Of a stretch of DNA of 64,000 nt, positions 1 to 8,463 are shown piece by piece. The notes under the pieces were generated by a model. The model worked only from the letters and a program-made list of their open reading frames with translations, was not told the origin of the DNA and made no database searches. Both the position numbers and the translations under genes were made by a program. Source of the stretch: Cupriavidus basilensis (GTDB taxonomy: Bacteria; Pseudomonadota; Gammaproteobacteria; Burkholderiales; Burkholderiaceae); the NCBI RefSeq assembly GCF_008801925.2, contig NZ_CP062803.1, positions 682,001 through 746,000 on the forward strand, in the 5' to 3' direction. Position 1 is the stretch's first letter; the number at the start of each line of letters is the position of its first letter.

Positions 1-749
1 AGGTACTCCTCCACCAGGAAGCGCGGCACCAGGCCCACGCCCAGCTTGGCGCGGGCGGCGCTGATCACCATGCTGTGGTGGTCATAGCGCGTGCCGCGCA
101 TGGCGTTGACGTCGCCCACGCCGGCCGCCTCCATCCAGTTCTTCCAGTCCAGCCGCCGCGTCGACAGGTGCAGCAAGGGCGCCTGCGCGATCCGCTGGGC
201 GCTGACCGGCCCCTCGCCGGCAAACAGCTCCGGATGGCAGATCGGTACCGATTCTTCATCGAACAGCGGGTCGGCGCGGCCGCCCGGATAGTTGGCTTCG
301 CCGTAGTGGATGGCGGCGTCGTACGGCGTGCCGTCGAACAGGAACACATCCGCCTGCGCGCTGAAGTTGACCACCACCTGCGGATGTTGCGCGTAGAACG
401 CGGGCAAGCGCGGGATCAGCCATTCCACGGCCAGGGTCGGCACGCAGGCTAGTTCCACGATGCCGCCCGCACCCTCGTGCGCCATGATATCCAGCGTGTC
501 GCGCTGCAGTTTTTGCAGGCTTTCCCTTACCTGGTAGCCGTAGAGCGATCCGGCCGGCGTCAGGCTGACGCGCTGGTTGGCGCGGTGGAACAGCGCCACG
601 CCGAGCTGGCTTTCCAGTGTGGCGATCTGGCGCGAGACGGCGCTCTCGCTCAGGCAGAGTTCCGCCGCGGCCCGGCGCAGGTTCTGGTGGCGGGCCGCGG
701 CTTCGAAGGCGCGCAGGCTGCTGAGGCTGGGAATGCGGGAGGCGCTCAT
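1..749 (-). CDS. LysR-family transcriptional regulator (GcvA-like), C-terminus off window
   Basis: Partial gene running off the left edge. Translating the minus strand from the ATG at 749 gives a protein opening MSASRIPSLSSLRAFEAAAR, followed by an LysR helix-turn-helix (AAAELCLSESAVSRQIATLE), then LGVALFHR and SLTPAG, the classic LysR DNA-binding domain in residues 1-65, and the start of the effector-binding domain. The S-LSSLRAFEAAARH opening is typical of the GcvA/AmpR-like branch. It is divergent from the Bug receptor at 972 with a 222-bp gap, so it probably controls that receptor and the aminotransferase behind it. The effector is unknown. Confidence 0.9.
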   Translation of the reverse strand, partial: MSASRIPSLSSLRAFEAAARHQNLRRAAAELCLSESAVSRQIATLESQLGVALFHRANQRVSLTPAGSLYGYQVRESLQKLQRDTLDIMAHEGAGGIVELACVPTLAVEWLIPRLPAFYAQHPQVVVNFSAQADVFLFDGTPYDAAIHYGEANYPGGRADPLFDEESVPICHPELFAGEGPVSAQRIAQAPLLHLSTRRLDWKNWMEAAGVGDVNAMRGTRYDHHSMVISAARAKLGVGLVPRFLVEEY

Positions 750-971
750 GGGGCGAGTGGCAGGGGGCGGTTGACTTGGGCATCTCACTGGTACCCCAGG
801 GTTGATGCATGAAAGTCATCATCCTATGCGTAAATCTCGCTTGATGTAAAAAAGTTGATGACTAAAAATGCCGAACTCCGGGAATGTTGCCTATAGGCCT
901 TCCGGCGTTCCCCGCCCCCCAAGAGACCAGAGACGGGACATCACAACCAATAAGGAAACGAGGAGACCGGC
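750..971. promoter_or_regulatory. Divergent intergenic region with inverted repeat, likely LysR operator
   Basis: The region between the LysR gene and the receptor gene is AT-rich compared with its flanks. It holds an inverted repeat, GTCATCA at 815-821 and TGATGAC at 856-862. LysR regulators normally bind dyads in such divergent regions, so this is the best operator candidate; that role is inferred. The receptor start is preceded by a GAGGAG-like ribosome site (ACGAGGAGACC) about 6 bases before the ATG. Confidence 0.4.
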
Positions 972-1964
972 ATGAATCGACTGCTTCGCATCATCGGCCA
1001 TTGCGGCATTTCAATGGGTTTGCTGGCCGCGGCCACGGCCAGTGCGGACGACTTCCCTAACAAGCCGGTCCGCATCATCGTGCCGTATCCGGCCGGCGGC
1101 ACCACCGATATGGTGGCGCGCATGATCGGCGACCAGCTCACCGTGATGTGGAAGCAGCCGGTGCTGGTGGACAACCGTCCTGGCGCCGGCGGCATCGTTG
1201 GCACCGGCGCGGCGGCCAAGTCGCCGGCGGATGGCTACACGCTGCTGATGGGCTCGGTCGGCGAGTTCGGCATCAATCCCACGCTGTACAAGAAGCTGCC
1301 CTACGACGCCGCGGCGGACTTCGTGCCCGTGTCGCTGGTGGCCAAGGTGCCCAATGTGGTGGTGATCTCGCCGGCGTTTGCCGAGCGCGCCCGCGTGACC
1401 ACGCTGGCTGAGTTCATCGCCTACCTCAAGGCCAATCCCGCCAAGGTCAACATGGCCTCGGCCGGCAACGGCACGTCGACCCATCTGGCGGGCGAGCTGT
1501 TCCAGCGCATGACCGGCACGCAGATGAGCCACGTTGCCTACAAGGGCAGCAGCCCGGCGCTGGCCGACCTGATGGGCGGCAGCGTCGACGTGATGTTCGA
1601 CAACCTGCCCGCATCGATCCAGTTCGTCCGTGCCGGCAAGCTCAAGGCGCTGGCGGTCACCTCCGCGGCCCGTTCGGCGGCGCTGCCCAATGTGCCCACC
1701 GTGGCAGCGGCCGGCCCGGTCGAAGGCTTCGACGCCAGCCCGTGGTTCGGCCTGTTCGCGCCTAAGGGCCTGCCCGCCGCGATTGCGCAGAAGATCAGCC
1801 GCGACCTGGCACGCGCCACCAGCGATCCCGCCATCCAGGTCAAACTGCGCGAGCAGGGCGCCGAGCTGGCGCCGAACTCGCCGGAAGCGTTCGCCGAACT
1901 GGTGCGCAACGATCGCCGCAAGTGGGGCGAGATCGTCAAGCTCTCCGGCGCCACCGTCGACTGA
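972..1964 (+). CDS. Bug/TctC-family periplasmic solute-binding receptor
   Basis: 330-residue periplasmic receptor of the Bug (TctC, tripartite tricarboxylate transporter) family. It has an N-terminal signal peptide ending near the ASADDFPNKPVRIIVPYPAGG start of the mature domain. The family motifs are present: VPYPAGGTTD near residue 40, the NRPGAGG motif near 75, PADGYTLLMG, and a NVPTVAAAG segment near 245. Members bind organic acids and feed TctAB permeases or act as sensors. No tctA or tctB gene lies nearby, which is usual for the expanded Bug sets of Bordetella and Cupriavidus. The divergent LysR gene probably regulates it, and the aminotransferase gene 30 bp downstream may be co-transcribed. 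The ligand cannot be told from sequence. Confidence 0.93.
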   Translation: MNRLLRIIGHCGISMGLLAAATASADDFPNKPVRIIVPYPAGGTTDMVARMIGDQLTVMWKQPVLVDNRPGAGGIVGTGAAAKSPADGYTLLMGSVGEFGINPTLYKKLPYDAAADFVPVSLVAKVPNVVVISPAFAERARVTTLAEFIAYLKANPAKVNMASAGNGTSTHLAGELFQRMTGTQMSHVAYKGSSPALADLMGGSVDVMFDNLPASIQFVRAGKLKALAVTSAARSAALPNVPTVAAAGPVEGFDASPWFGLFAPKGLPAAIAQKISRDLARATSDPAIQVKLREQGAELAPNSPEAFAELVRNDRRKWGEIVKLSGATVD

Positions 1965-1994
1965 TCGATCGACCGATCCCACACCGAGCCTCTC

Positions 1995-3221
1995 ATGAGC
2001 ACGCCAGTCCATCCGTACGCGTTCGCACCGGCCATGCGGGAGCCGCAAGGCTCGCCCATCCGCGAGCTGTTTCCCTACATGAGCCTGCCGGACATGATCT
2101 CGTTCGCGGGTGGCTACCCCTCGCCGGCCAGCTTCGATGCCACCGCGCTGCAGGATGCCGCGGCCAAGGTCATGGCCACCCATCCCGCGCAATGCCTGCA
2201 GTACGGGCCAACCGAGGGCATGCCAGCGCTGCGCCAGGCATTGGCCGCGCTGATGGCGGAGCGCGGCGCGCCGTTGCCACCGGAGCAGGTCGTGGTGACT
2301 TCGGGCTCGCAGCAAGGCTTCGACCTGCTGGTGCAGGCCTTTGTCGCGCCGGGCACGCCGGTGTGGGTGGAAACGCCGACCTATCCCGCCGCCGTGCAGG
2401 CGCTGCGGCTCGCCGGCGCCGCCGTGCGCGCCATCCCTTCCGACCAGGACGGGCTGTGCGTGCAGGCCCTTGCCACCATGCTGGCGGATTGCCCTGAAGC
2501 CGAACGGCCGCGCCTGCTCTACCTGGTGCCCACCTTCGCCAATCCGAGCGGGCGCACGCTGGCGCTGGCGCGCCGCCGCGCCGTGCTCGCGCTCGCCGCG
2601 CAGCACCGCATCGTGGTGGTGGAAGATGATCCCTACGGCAGCCTGCGCTTTGACGGCGAGCCGCTGCCCTCGCTGCTGTCTCTGGCTGCGCAGGATCCCG
2701 CGCTGACACCGTGGGTGATCTATCTCGGTAGCTTCTCCAAGACCATGGCGCCCGGGCTGCGCCTGGGCTGGATGGCCGGGCCCGCCGAAATCCTGCGGCG
2801 CGCGGTGATCGCCAAGCAAGTCTGCGATCTGTGTACCTCGCCATGGCTGCAACTCGCCATGGCAAGCTGCCTGGTGGATGGCCTGCTGCCCCGCCAGACC
2901 GCGCGCATCATTGACCTCTACCGCCACAAGCGCGACCTGATGGTGCAGGCCCTGGCCGATGCGTTCGGTCCCGCGCTGCGCTGCGAAACCCCGCAGGGTG
3001 GCATGTTCCTGTGGTGCGAGATCGACGGCGTGGCCGATGCGGCCAGCCTGTTGCCGCACGCCATCGCGGCGCGCGTGATGTATGTGCCGGGCGCTAGTTT
3101 TGGCGTGGACGGGCAGCGCTCGCCCGCGCTGCGGCTATCGTTCGCCACCGCGTCCGATGCGCAGATCGTGGAAGGCGTGGCGCGTTTGCGGCGGGCGGTA
3201 ATGTCCAGCCAGGGCGGCTAG
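1995..3221 (+). CDS. PLP-dependent aminotransferase, class I/II (2-aminoadipate aminotransferase-like)
   Basis: 408-residue fold-type I aminotransferase of the LysN/MocR-catalytic-domain group. Visible signatures are MISFAGGYPSPASF near the N-terminus, the substrate-phosphate region VTSGSQQGFDLL, the YLVPTFANPSG motif, the VVVEDDPYG motif carrying the cofactor-ring aspartate, and GSFSKTMAPGLRLGW with the Schiff-base lysine. It lacks the GntR DNA-binding domain of MocR regulators, so it should be an enzyme. Likely substrates are 2-aminoadipate, branched-chain or aromatic amino acids. It follows the Bug receptor by 30 bp on the same strand, so the pair may couple uptake of a keto or amino acid with its transamination. 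That link is inferred. Confidence 0.9.
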   Translation: MSTPVHPYAFAPAMREPQGSPIRELFPYMSLPDMISFAGGYPSPASFDATALQDAAAKVMATHPAQCLQYGPTEGMPALRQALAALMAERGAPLPPEQVVVTSGSQQGFDLLVQAFVAPGTPVWVETPTYPAAVQALRLAGAAVRAIPSDQDGLCVQALATMLADCPEAERPRLLYLVPTFANPSGRTLALARRRAVLALAAQHRIVVVEDDPYGSLRFDGEPLPSLLSLAAQDPALTPWVIYLGSFSKTMAPGLRLGWMAGPAEILRRAVIAKQVCDLCTSPWLQLAMASCLVDGLLPRQTARIIDLYRHKRDLMVQALADAFGPALRCETPQGGMFLWCEIDGVADAASLLPHAIAARVMYVPGASFGVDGQRSPALRLSFATASDAQIVEGVARLRRAVMSSQGG

Positions 3222-3237
3222 CCAGAACCGCTTCGCT

Positions 3238-3990
3238 TCATGAAACAGCCTCTTGGCGGGATATCGCCACCTGCCGGTTCCTGGCATCCAGTTTGCGCAG
3301 GATGTGTTGAACCTGGGTCTTTACCGTCCACTCGCTCTTGTTGAGGATGTGTGCGATTTCCCAGTTGGTCTTGCCTTGGCGGAGCCAATGGAAGACCGCT
3401 TGCTCCGCCTTGGTGAGGGATCGTACGGCCGCGCCCGCAGGATTGCCATTCGCTCTCACATGGTGGATCTTGACTAGCGCTTCGTGGACCCCGCGGGCAA
3501 CCGCCTCGGCATGGTGCTCGTGGTGAGCGCGGCGCGCCATATCCACGCCGAACAGCGCGAAATAAGACGCCAGCCCGCGGTCCGCATCGACGTGTCCGTG
3601 GAGAAAAAGATTGCCAAGCGCGTATTGCTTGAATAGCGACGCCAATGCTACGTTCTCGCCGGCCATGTCCGGGCAGAAAAACTGAGGGGTGCGTGCCAGG
3701 ATCCAGTGCGAAAAAACCGGGCAGCCTACGCCGGGATTATGCGTAACCTGTTGCAGGTAGGCCTCCGGCACGCGAAAGGTGAACGTTTCGAGTGGCCTGA
3801 CCCCCAAGGTATGTTTGGTGGTCAGGCCGAATGCGGACATGCGGTGCGGGATCAGCTCATTGAGCCAGGTGCGAGACCAGTGCAGGAAGCTATCCGGATC
3901 CGCAATCGCGGCGGACCGCATGGACTGCTGAACCTCCCAGCCGCGGCTGGAAGGTGCTTTCACATAAAGCGCAGACGTATGCATGTCCAT
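3238..3990 (-). CDS. LuxR-type transcriptional regulator with EpsA-like N-terminal domain
   Basis: 250-residue regulator. The C-terminal 60 residues form a LuxR/FixJ helix-turn-helix: LTKAEQAVFHWLRQGKTNWE, then IAHILNKSEWTVKTQVQHIL and RKLDARNRQVA. The N-terminal half (WSRTWLNELIPHRMSAFGL) resembles the sensor part of EpsA-type LuxR proteins; no phosphoacceptor receiver is seen and an acyl-homoserine-lactone pocket is not evident. The start at 3990 has a good AAGGAG site nine bases upstream. It lies 221 bp after the WrbA-like gene on the same strand, so it may belong to the AvrD-like island and control it. No luxI homologue is in the window. Confidence 0.85.
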   Translation of the reverse strand: MDMHTSALYVKAPSSRGWEVQQSMRSAAIADPDSFLHWSRTWLNELIPHRMSAFGLTTKHTLGVRPLETFTFRVPEAYLQQVTHNPGVGCPVFSHWILARTPQFFCPDMAGENVALASLFKQYALGNLFLHGHVDADRGLASYFALFGVDMARRAHHEHHAEAVARGVHEALVKIHHVRANGNPAGAAVRSLTKAEQAVFHWLRQGKTNWEIAHILNKSEWTVKTQVQHILRKLDARNRQVAISRQEAVS

Positions 3991-4211
3991 CGTTGTCGCT
4001 CCTTAAGCACCTGCCCCTGCGCATTGGATGCGCACGGTGGATTGGATGGGTAGGGACGGAGCGCGTGCCGGGTGAGCGATGTGTCGTGTCCGCCGATCGT
4101 TGTGACGGCGCATGCCACCAACCGCTGGTGCCGGCGCCGAAGTACCCGGAAATCATCGTCGGGGCATGTCCTCGGGTCAAGCGGATAATTCTCGAACTTG
4201 ACCCCGCTCAG

Positions 4212-4787
4212 TCAGCGCGTGCCGTAGATGAACCGGGTGGCAACCTCGGCGACTTGCTTGCCCAGTGCCTGAGCTGTATCGCGATCGCATTGCGGCGGAG
4301 CGACATCGGACGATTCGTCCGCATTGGCCTGGGCCATGGCGCCCAGGAAGCCGCCGACCCGGTTCAGGTCCCGCGAGGTTCCCTGGCTGGTGTGATAGCC
4401 GGGCATCGTACCCAGCGGTACCCAGATCATGGCGTGTTGCGCGGCAAAGATCGTCATTTGCATCAGGGTGTTCAGCTTGTCCCCGCTCCAGCATGCCGAG
4501 CAAGTGAACCCGGCCGCAAGCTTGTTACGCCAGCCCTGCGATGCCCAGACGACGGAGGAGTCATCCATGAATCGCTTGAAGTCGGCAGGGACGTTCCCCA
4601 TGAACGTGGGGGCGCCAAAGATGATGGCGTCGGCCTGGTCTAGTTCGTTCCAGCGGCCGTTCACCTCAGAGACAGGAATGAGGCTTGTGGTTGTGTTGGC
4701 GATCGACTGCGCGCCCACTTGGACCGCATGGGCGAGCACGGCGGTGTGGCCTGCGTTACTTTGATAGACGATGGCAATCCTTGGCAT
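4212..4787 (-). CDS. Flavodoxin family protein, WrbA-like NAD(P)H:quinone oxidoreductase
   Basis: 191-residue flavodoxin-fold protein. It opens with IAIVYQSNAGHTAVLA, the FMN-phosphate loop of flavodoxins and WrbA, and carries FGAPTFMGNVPADFKRFMD, a WrbA-type segment. A short cysteine motif, CSACWSGDK, lies near residue 96. WrbA proteins bind FMN and reduce quinones by two electrons using NAD(P)H. The start at 4787 has an AGGAG site. It follows the P-loop gene by 82 bp on the same strand, so it may supply a redox step for the AvrD-like pathway. That is speculative; a general stress quinone reductase is equally possible. Confidence 0.85.
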   Translation of the reverse strand: MPRIAIVYQSNAGHTAVLAHAVQVGAQSIANTTTSLIPVSEVNGRWNELDQADAIIFGAPTFMGNVPADFKRFMDDSSVVWASQGWRNKLAAGFTCSACWSGDKLNTLMQMTIFAAQHAMIWVPLGTMPGYHTSQGTSRDLNRVGGFLGAMAQANADESSDVAPPQCDRDTAQALGKQVAEVATRFIYGTR

Positions 4788-4869
4788 GGGGAACTCCTTT
4801 TTGCGTTGTTGGCGGTGGAAAATTGGCAGGCAGAAGACTCGGCCTCGGCCCGCTGGGCGTTGGAATGCT

Positions 4870-5625
4870 TTACAAGGTGCTTAATCCGCGCGCCAGGCGA
4901 TGGCGCCAGCTCATGCCTTCCCGGAACGACTGGTGGCGGGCGTTGCTCTCCTGTTCGATGCGTGCTGCGTTGGCGCGGGCCATGGCGATGGCGTCGGGGA
5001 TGCTGCATAGGTGCGGCCAGCCATAGAGCGCTGTAATTTGCGCGAGTCTCTGTTCGATCGATCCGCCCACCACGCGGCAGGGAATGCCAAGCGCCTGCAA
5101 TCTTTCCAGCAACATGCGCTCCGTCATGCGGCGAAACGCTTCCGAGACGGGGCGATGGCCGTCGTCAGTCATCGGGAACTCGATCGGCAGGTGGATCACC
5201 TCCTCATACGAGGCGCGGGCGTGCGCCTCCACCGCGTGCATGAGTCGCTCAAAGATGTGTTCATGCGTGGGGCGATAGCGCAAGCCCAGTAGCTTGCGCA
5301 GACCACGGGTGACTGGCCCGTTGGCGGGATTGACCCCCGCGATCAGGCGGCCTCGGGCATAGATCCACTCGTGCAGGCAGGAGCCGTCCGAAATGTAGGT
5401 GTCTCCACACAGGTGCTCGGACACGACACGCTCCTTGAACCGCCAGAGGCAGAGCTCCATCAGCTCGGGAATGCTGCACTGCTCAAGCACCTTGCCCGGT
5501 AGCGCTTCCGGCATGATTTCGCGCATGGTGCGGGCATTGGTGCGAGGTATGCCGGTCAGATAGCCCAGGGCATCGGTCGTGGTCGACTTGCCGGTGGAGT
5601 AAGTGCCGGAGATCACGATGCGCAT
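4870..5625 (-). CDS. P-loop ATPase/kinase, NadR-like AAA_28 type
   Basis: 251-residue protein with a Walker A loop near the N-terminus (ISGTYSTGKSTTTDAL), as in the NadR ribosylnicotinamide kinase domain and AAA_28-type nucleoside kinases. A lid-like arginine-rich region follows. The avrD-like stop codon ends two bases before the ATG at 5625, so the two genes are almost surely translationally coupled; a GTG at 5637 is an alternative start that would overlap. No adenylyltransferase HxGH motif is seen, so it is not a full NadR. The substrate is unknown: a nucleoside, sugar or small metabolite phosphotransfer role would fit beside an AvrD-like enzyme. Confidence 0.75.
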   Translation of the reverse strand: MRIVISGTYSTGKSTTTDALGYLTGIPRTNARTMREIMPEALPGKVLEQCSIPELMELCLWRFKERVVSEHLCGDTYISDGSCLHEWIYARGRLIAGVNPANGPVTRGLRKLLGLRYRPTHEHIFERLMHAVEAHARASYEEVIHLPIEFPMTDDGHRPVSEAFRRMTERMLLERLQALGIPCRVVGGSIEQRLAQITALYGWPHLCSIPDAIAMARANAARIEQESNARHQSFREGMSWRHRLARGLSTL

Positions 5626-5626
5626 G

Positions 5627-6676
5627 TCAGTCCCCACTCGCTGGCGGGGCGTCTTCTTCCGTCGCGGGGAGATGGTGGGCGAACGTGAAGGTGGCGGTCA
5701 TTGCGCCAAGCTGGCATAGGAAGCGGAAGACGGACCAATTGCATCCATCCGCGCGCATGCGCTTGTGGCTCAACGTGTGCAGCTCGATCAATTGCTGGCG
5801 GCGGACCTTGCAGGGCACGGCGGTGCTGATAATGAAATCCCGCATCCAGAGCGTATTGCTCCGGGTTCGTGAAATCCTGTCCTTCTGGTAGATGACGGCT
5901 TGCGCCATCTGGGCGCAAGCCAATACGAACTCCACATTGGAAAGCGTACGGTAGACGGATGTGGGGGCACTGAAGATGGTCTCCGCGACGGCATGGCCGT
6001 CGTCGGGACTGAGCATGAGATGGTGCAGATCGATCCCGTAGACGCCGCCGATGGCCAGCCTGCCGGCTACCGATTGCGGTGCATCGTGTTCGAGCATTCC
6101 GGTGTTGTCGAAGTGTGTCGCATTGTTGCGCGGCTGCCCATTGTGGGTCAGGGTCACCGCCAGTTCCATGCTGCCAAGCTGCAGATCAATCTGCGTGGAA
6201 AAGCGGTAGAGCGAGCGGCGATCCTTGAGCGGCTCGGTGACAATGCGATGGATGGCATAAGGCAGGGCGTCGAGCTGTTCATCGGGCGCACTTCCACTGC
6301 GAATCTCACAGCGATTGATCAGCACTTCAGGCTCGGCCGGACTCGTCGTGAATCGCTGGGCTACCGCCCACTCGGAGAGCACCGCGCCCAGATGGGTTGC
6401 GTCCACTGTCGAGAGATGCGGCGGCGCCGTAGCGCCGTTGGACTTCCTTGACCAGTCCTGCGGATAGATGATCGCAACCTTGCCCTGGCATGGCAGCGCT
6501 GCGATGTCGGTGCAGGGCGCTATCACCCGATACTGGACGCGCTTGAATCCGGATCCGAAGTAGCGTTGTTCCCGTGGGCCCAGCAACTGATCAATGTCGG
6601 CAAAGTGGCGCGACTGTCCGCGCTGGGACGGGTGTTGCCGTGCGCGATTGGCTTCAGCCCTGGCGCTGAGGTGCAT
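5627..6676 (-). CDS. AvrD-like protein (syringolide-type acyl metabolite biosynthesis)
   Basis: 349 residues from the ATG at 6676. The N-terminal part reads IDQLLGPREQRYFGSGFKRV, then IIYPQDWSRKS and PHLSTVDATHLGAVLSEWAV. The C-terminal part repeats the pattern with YRTLSNVEFVLACAQMAQAV and RSNTLWMRDF. I recognise this as the AvrD family (Pseudomonas syringae avirulence protein D), recalled rather than searched; the two halves look like tandem hotdog-fold modules. AvrD directs formation of syringolides, secreted acyl-furanone elicitors made from a sugar and a beta-ketoacyl chain. P. syringae AvrD is about 310 residues, so this one is slightly longer. GC looks lower than the neighbours, suggesting transfer. 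It heads a minus-strand operon with the P-loop and flavodoxin genes. The ATG lacks a strong ribosome site. Confidence 0.7.
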   Translation of the reverse strand: MHLSARAEANRARQHPSQRGQSRHFADIDQLLGPREQRYFGSGFKRVQYRVIAPCTDIAALPCQGKVAIIYPQDWSRKSNGATAPPHLSTVDATHLGAVLSEWAVAQRFTTSPAEPEVLINRCEIRSGSAPDEQLDALPYAIHRIVTEPLKDRRSLYRFSTQIDLQLGSMELAVTLTHNGQPRNNATHFDNTGMLEHDAPQSVAGRLAIGGVYGIDLHHLMLSPDDGHAVAETIFSAPTSVYRTLSNVEFVLACAQMAQAVIYQKDRISRTRSNTLWMRDFIISTAVPCKVRRQQLIELHTLSHKRMRADGCNWSVFRFLCQLGAMTATFTFAHHLPATEEDAPPASGD

Positions 6677-6885
6677 GGTTCGGCCCCGTGAATTGTGCAG
6701 GAGGGAAAGTATCTGCGCGGGCAGTTTGCAGCGTACATACTCTGGGTGGAGTATTGCGCTCGGCAACCAAGTGCGAGCGGCGCAATGGCCGTGCGCCAGG
6801 AAGCCGGATCCTCTCTGCCCAGGCGCAAGGGGCTCGCTGCCGCGGCCTATGGGATACTGAGGCTCCCCTTGTTTGCTAACCCACC

Positions 6886-7917
6886 ATGGTTGAATCCACC
6901 CCCGCCCGCTGGCCCCATTCCGGCTTCGACCCCGCTGCGCGAGACGGCAACGGCCAGTTGCTGGCCGGTGATCACCTGCTGCGGATGTGGTGGCGCCGCC
7001 CGGAGGTGGCACCGGTGGACGAATCGTGCGACGCCGAGCGAGCGCTGCATGCGGCGTTGATCGCCGAGCCACGGCGGGCCGTGCCAGCTAGCGAGCTCGC
7101 TGCCTTGCAAGACCCCGATGCCCGCGACAACTACGCCGTGGTGCTGGCCATGCGCGAGCGCCTGCTTGCCGCGCCGACCATCGAGGCGGCCTATCTGGAT
7201 ATTTTCCGCGAGGGCAATGTCAGCGTGCCACCGGTCTTTATCGACCAGCTCGCGCACGTAATCGTGCACGGCATCCTGCATGACAGTGACAAGCCGGATC
7301 CGATGGAGTGGCGCGCCGCGGAGCTGTTCTCCCGCGCGCAGAAGGTGTCGCTGCAGGAAGGCGGGGTGATGCTGGCCGATGCCGACACCGTCGAGCTGCA
7401 CGCGTCGGGCAGTGTCTACGGCGAGCTAGGCCGCATGCTGGCCGAAGCGCAGGTCGCGGCGCGCAAGGTGGAGCTGGATGTGCTGGATCGCGATAACGCG
7501 CAGGCTTACTGGGGACGCAGCGAACGCCACGACACGGTGATCCGCTTTGCCAGCGGCAGCGCGGCGCTGGCGGCGTTCAGCCGCGTGCTCGCGCGTTGGG
7601 TGCGGCATTTCTTCGGGGTGGAGGTGACGGTGATGCCGCTGTCCGCGATCGACGACCCGCAGTGGGCCTGGCATATCGGGCTGGACGCACAGGCCACGCT
7701 GTTGCTCAATGACCTGTATCGCGGCGTGGAACTGGAGCCGCAGCGGCAGCGGCGCATCTTGTCGCTGTTCCGGCTGGATTTTGCCGATCCATCCGTGATG
7801 CGCCCGGATGTGGCTGGCCGGCCCGTCTACCTGGCGGCGGCGATGAGCGAGGCCGGCATCCTCAAGGTAAAGCCGCAGAATCTGCTGCTGAACCTGCCTC
7901 TGGCCTCGATCTCATAG
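6886..7917 (+). CDS. Conserved hypothetical protein, DUF6352-like
   Basis: 343-residue cytosolic protein without signal or membrane segments. It opens MVESTPARWPHSGFDPAARD and has a conserved-looking core VSVPPVFIDQLAHVIVHGIL followed by RAAELFSRAQKVSLQEGGVM. I recall this as a Burkholderiaceae-restricted family (DUF6352), with no known function. It is divergent from the avrD-like gene (209-bp gap) and is followed, on the other strand, by the PXPV-repeat gene. Codon use and GC match the core genome, unlike the island to its left, so the right edge of the island probably lies in 6677-6885. Confidence 0.75.
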   Translation: MVESTPARWPHSGFDPAARDGNGQLLAGDHLLRMWWRRPEVAPVDESCDAERALHAALIAEPRRAVPASELAALQDPDARDNYAVVLAMRERLLAAPTIEAAYLDIFREGNVSVPPVFIDQLAHVIVHGILHDSDKPDPMEWRAAELFSRAQKVSLQEGGVMLADADTVELHASGSVYGELGRMLAEAQVAARKVELDVLDRDNAQAYWGRSERHDTVIRFASGSAALAAFSRVLARWVRHFFGVEVTVMPLSAIDDPQWAWHIGLDAQATLLLNDLYRGVELEPQRQRRILSLFRLDFADPSVMRPDVAGRPVYLAAAMSEAGILKVKPQNLLLNLPLASIS

Positions 7918-7968
7918 CCGCTGGCCGCAGCAGCACCACGACCAGCAGCAGGAGCCACGTCCGCGCCA

Positions 7969-8349
7969 TCAACGGCGCCATTCGCGGTCATGGTCATGGT
8001 CGTGATCGTGTTCGTGCCAATCACGCTCGCGCCGATCGCGTTCACGCCACTGCTGCTCGCGCCATTCGCGTTCGCGCCAGGCGCGCTCGCGCGCACCGGG
8101 GCCGTAGTAGCCGGGGCCATAGTAACCAGGGCCCGCCACTACCACCGGCTGGGGCTGCACATACACCGGGGCCGGTTCATAGACTGGCGCGGCCCGGTAC
8201 ACGGGGGCTGGCTGGTAGACGGGAGCCGGCGCGACAAACACCGGGCCGGGCACGCCGATGCCGATGTCCACATCCACGCGCGCGGATGCGGCGCTGGAAG
8301 CAAGGCCTGCAACAGCAGCAATGACGCAAAGGGTGGCAAATTTCCGCAC
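7969..8349 (-). CDS. Exported PXPV-repeat protein with His/Asp-rich tail
   Basis: 126 residues with a GTG start at 8349 and a GGAG site seven bases upstream. A signal peptide (MRKFATLCVIAAVAGLASSA) precedes a repeat region of PAPVYQPAPVYRAAPVYEPA type, the PXPV repeat common in Burkholderiales periplasmic or surface proteins. The middle is rich in Y, G and P; the last 45 residues alternate R/E/W and end in an HDHDHDHD run. The His/Asp tail could bind metal, but no function is known. Likely monocistronic. Confidence 0.8.
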   Translation of the reverse strand: MRKFATLCVIAAVAGLASSAASARVDVDIGIGVPGPVFVAPAPVYQPAPVYRAAPVYEPAPVYVQPQPVVVAGPGYYGPGYYGPGARERAWREREWREQQWRERDRRERDWHEHDHDHDHDREWRR

Positions 8350-8463
8350 GGGTGGCTCCGGTTAGTGATTGGCTCCACTGTAAGCCGGCGCGCCGATGTC
8401 AGGTATTAGCGGGGTAATACAACTGTGTCTTCTTGTAACGTTTGATGCTTAATTTCCAACGCA

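Noticed and set aside
1011..3059. 682-codon antisense frame opposite the Bug receptor and aminotransferase
   Set aside because: It mirrors two well-supported genes; its residues are His/Arg/Gly-rich as expected from GC-rich third positions on the opposite strand.
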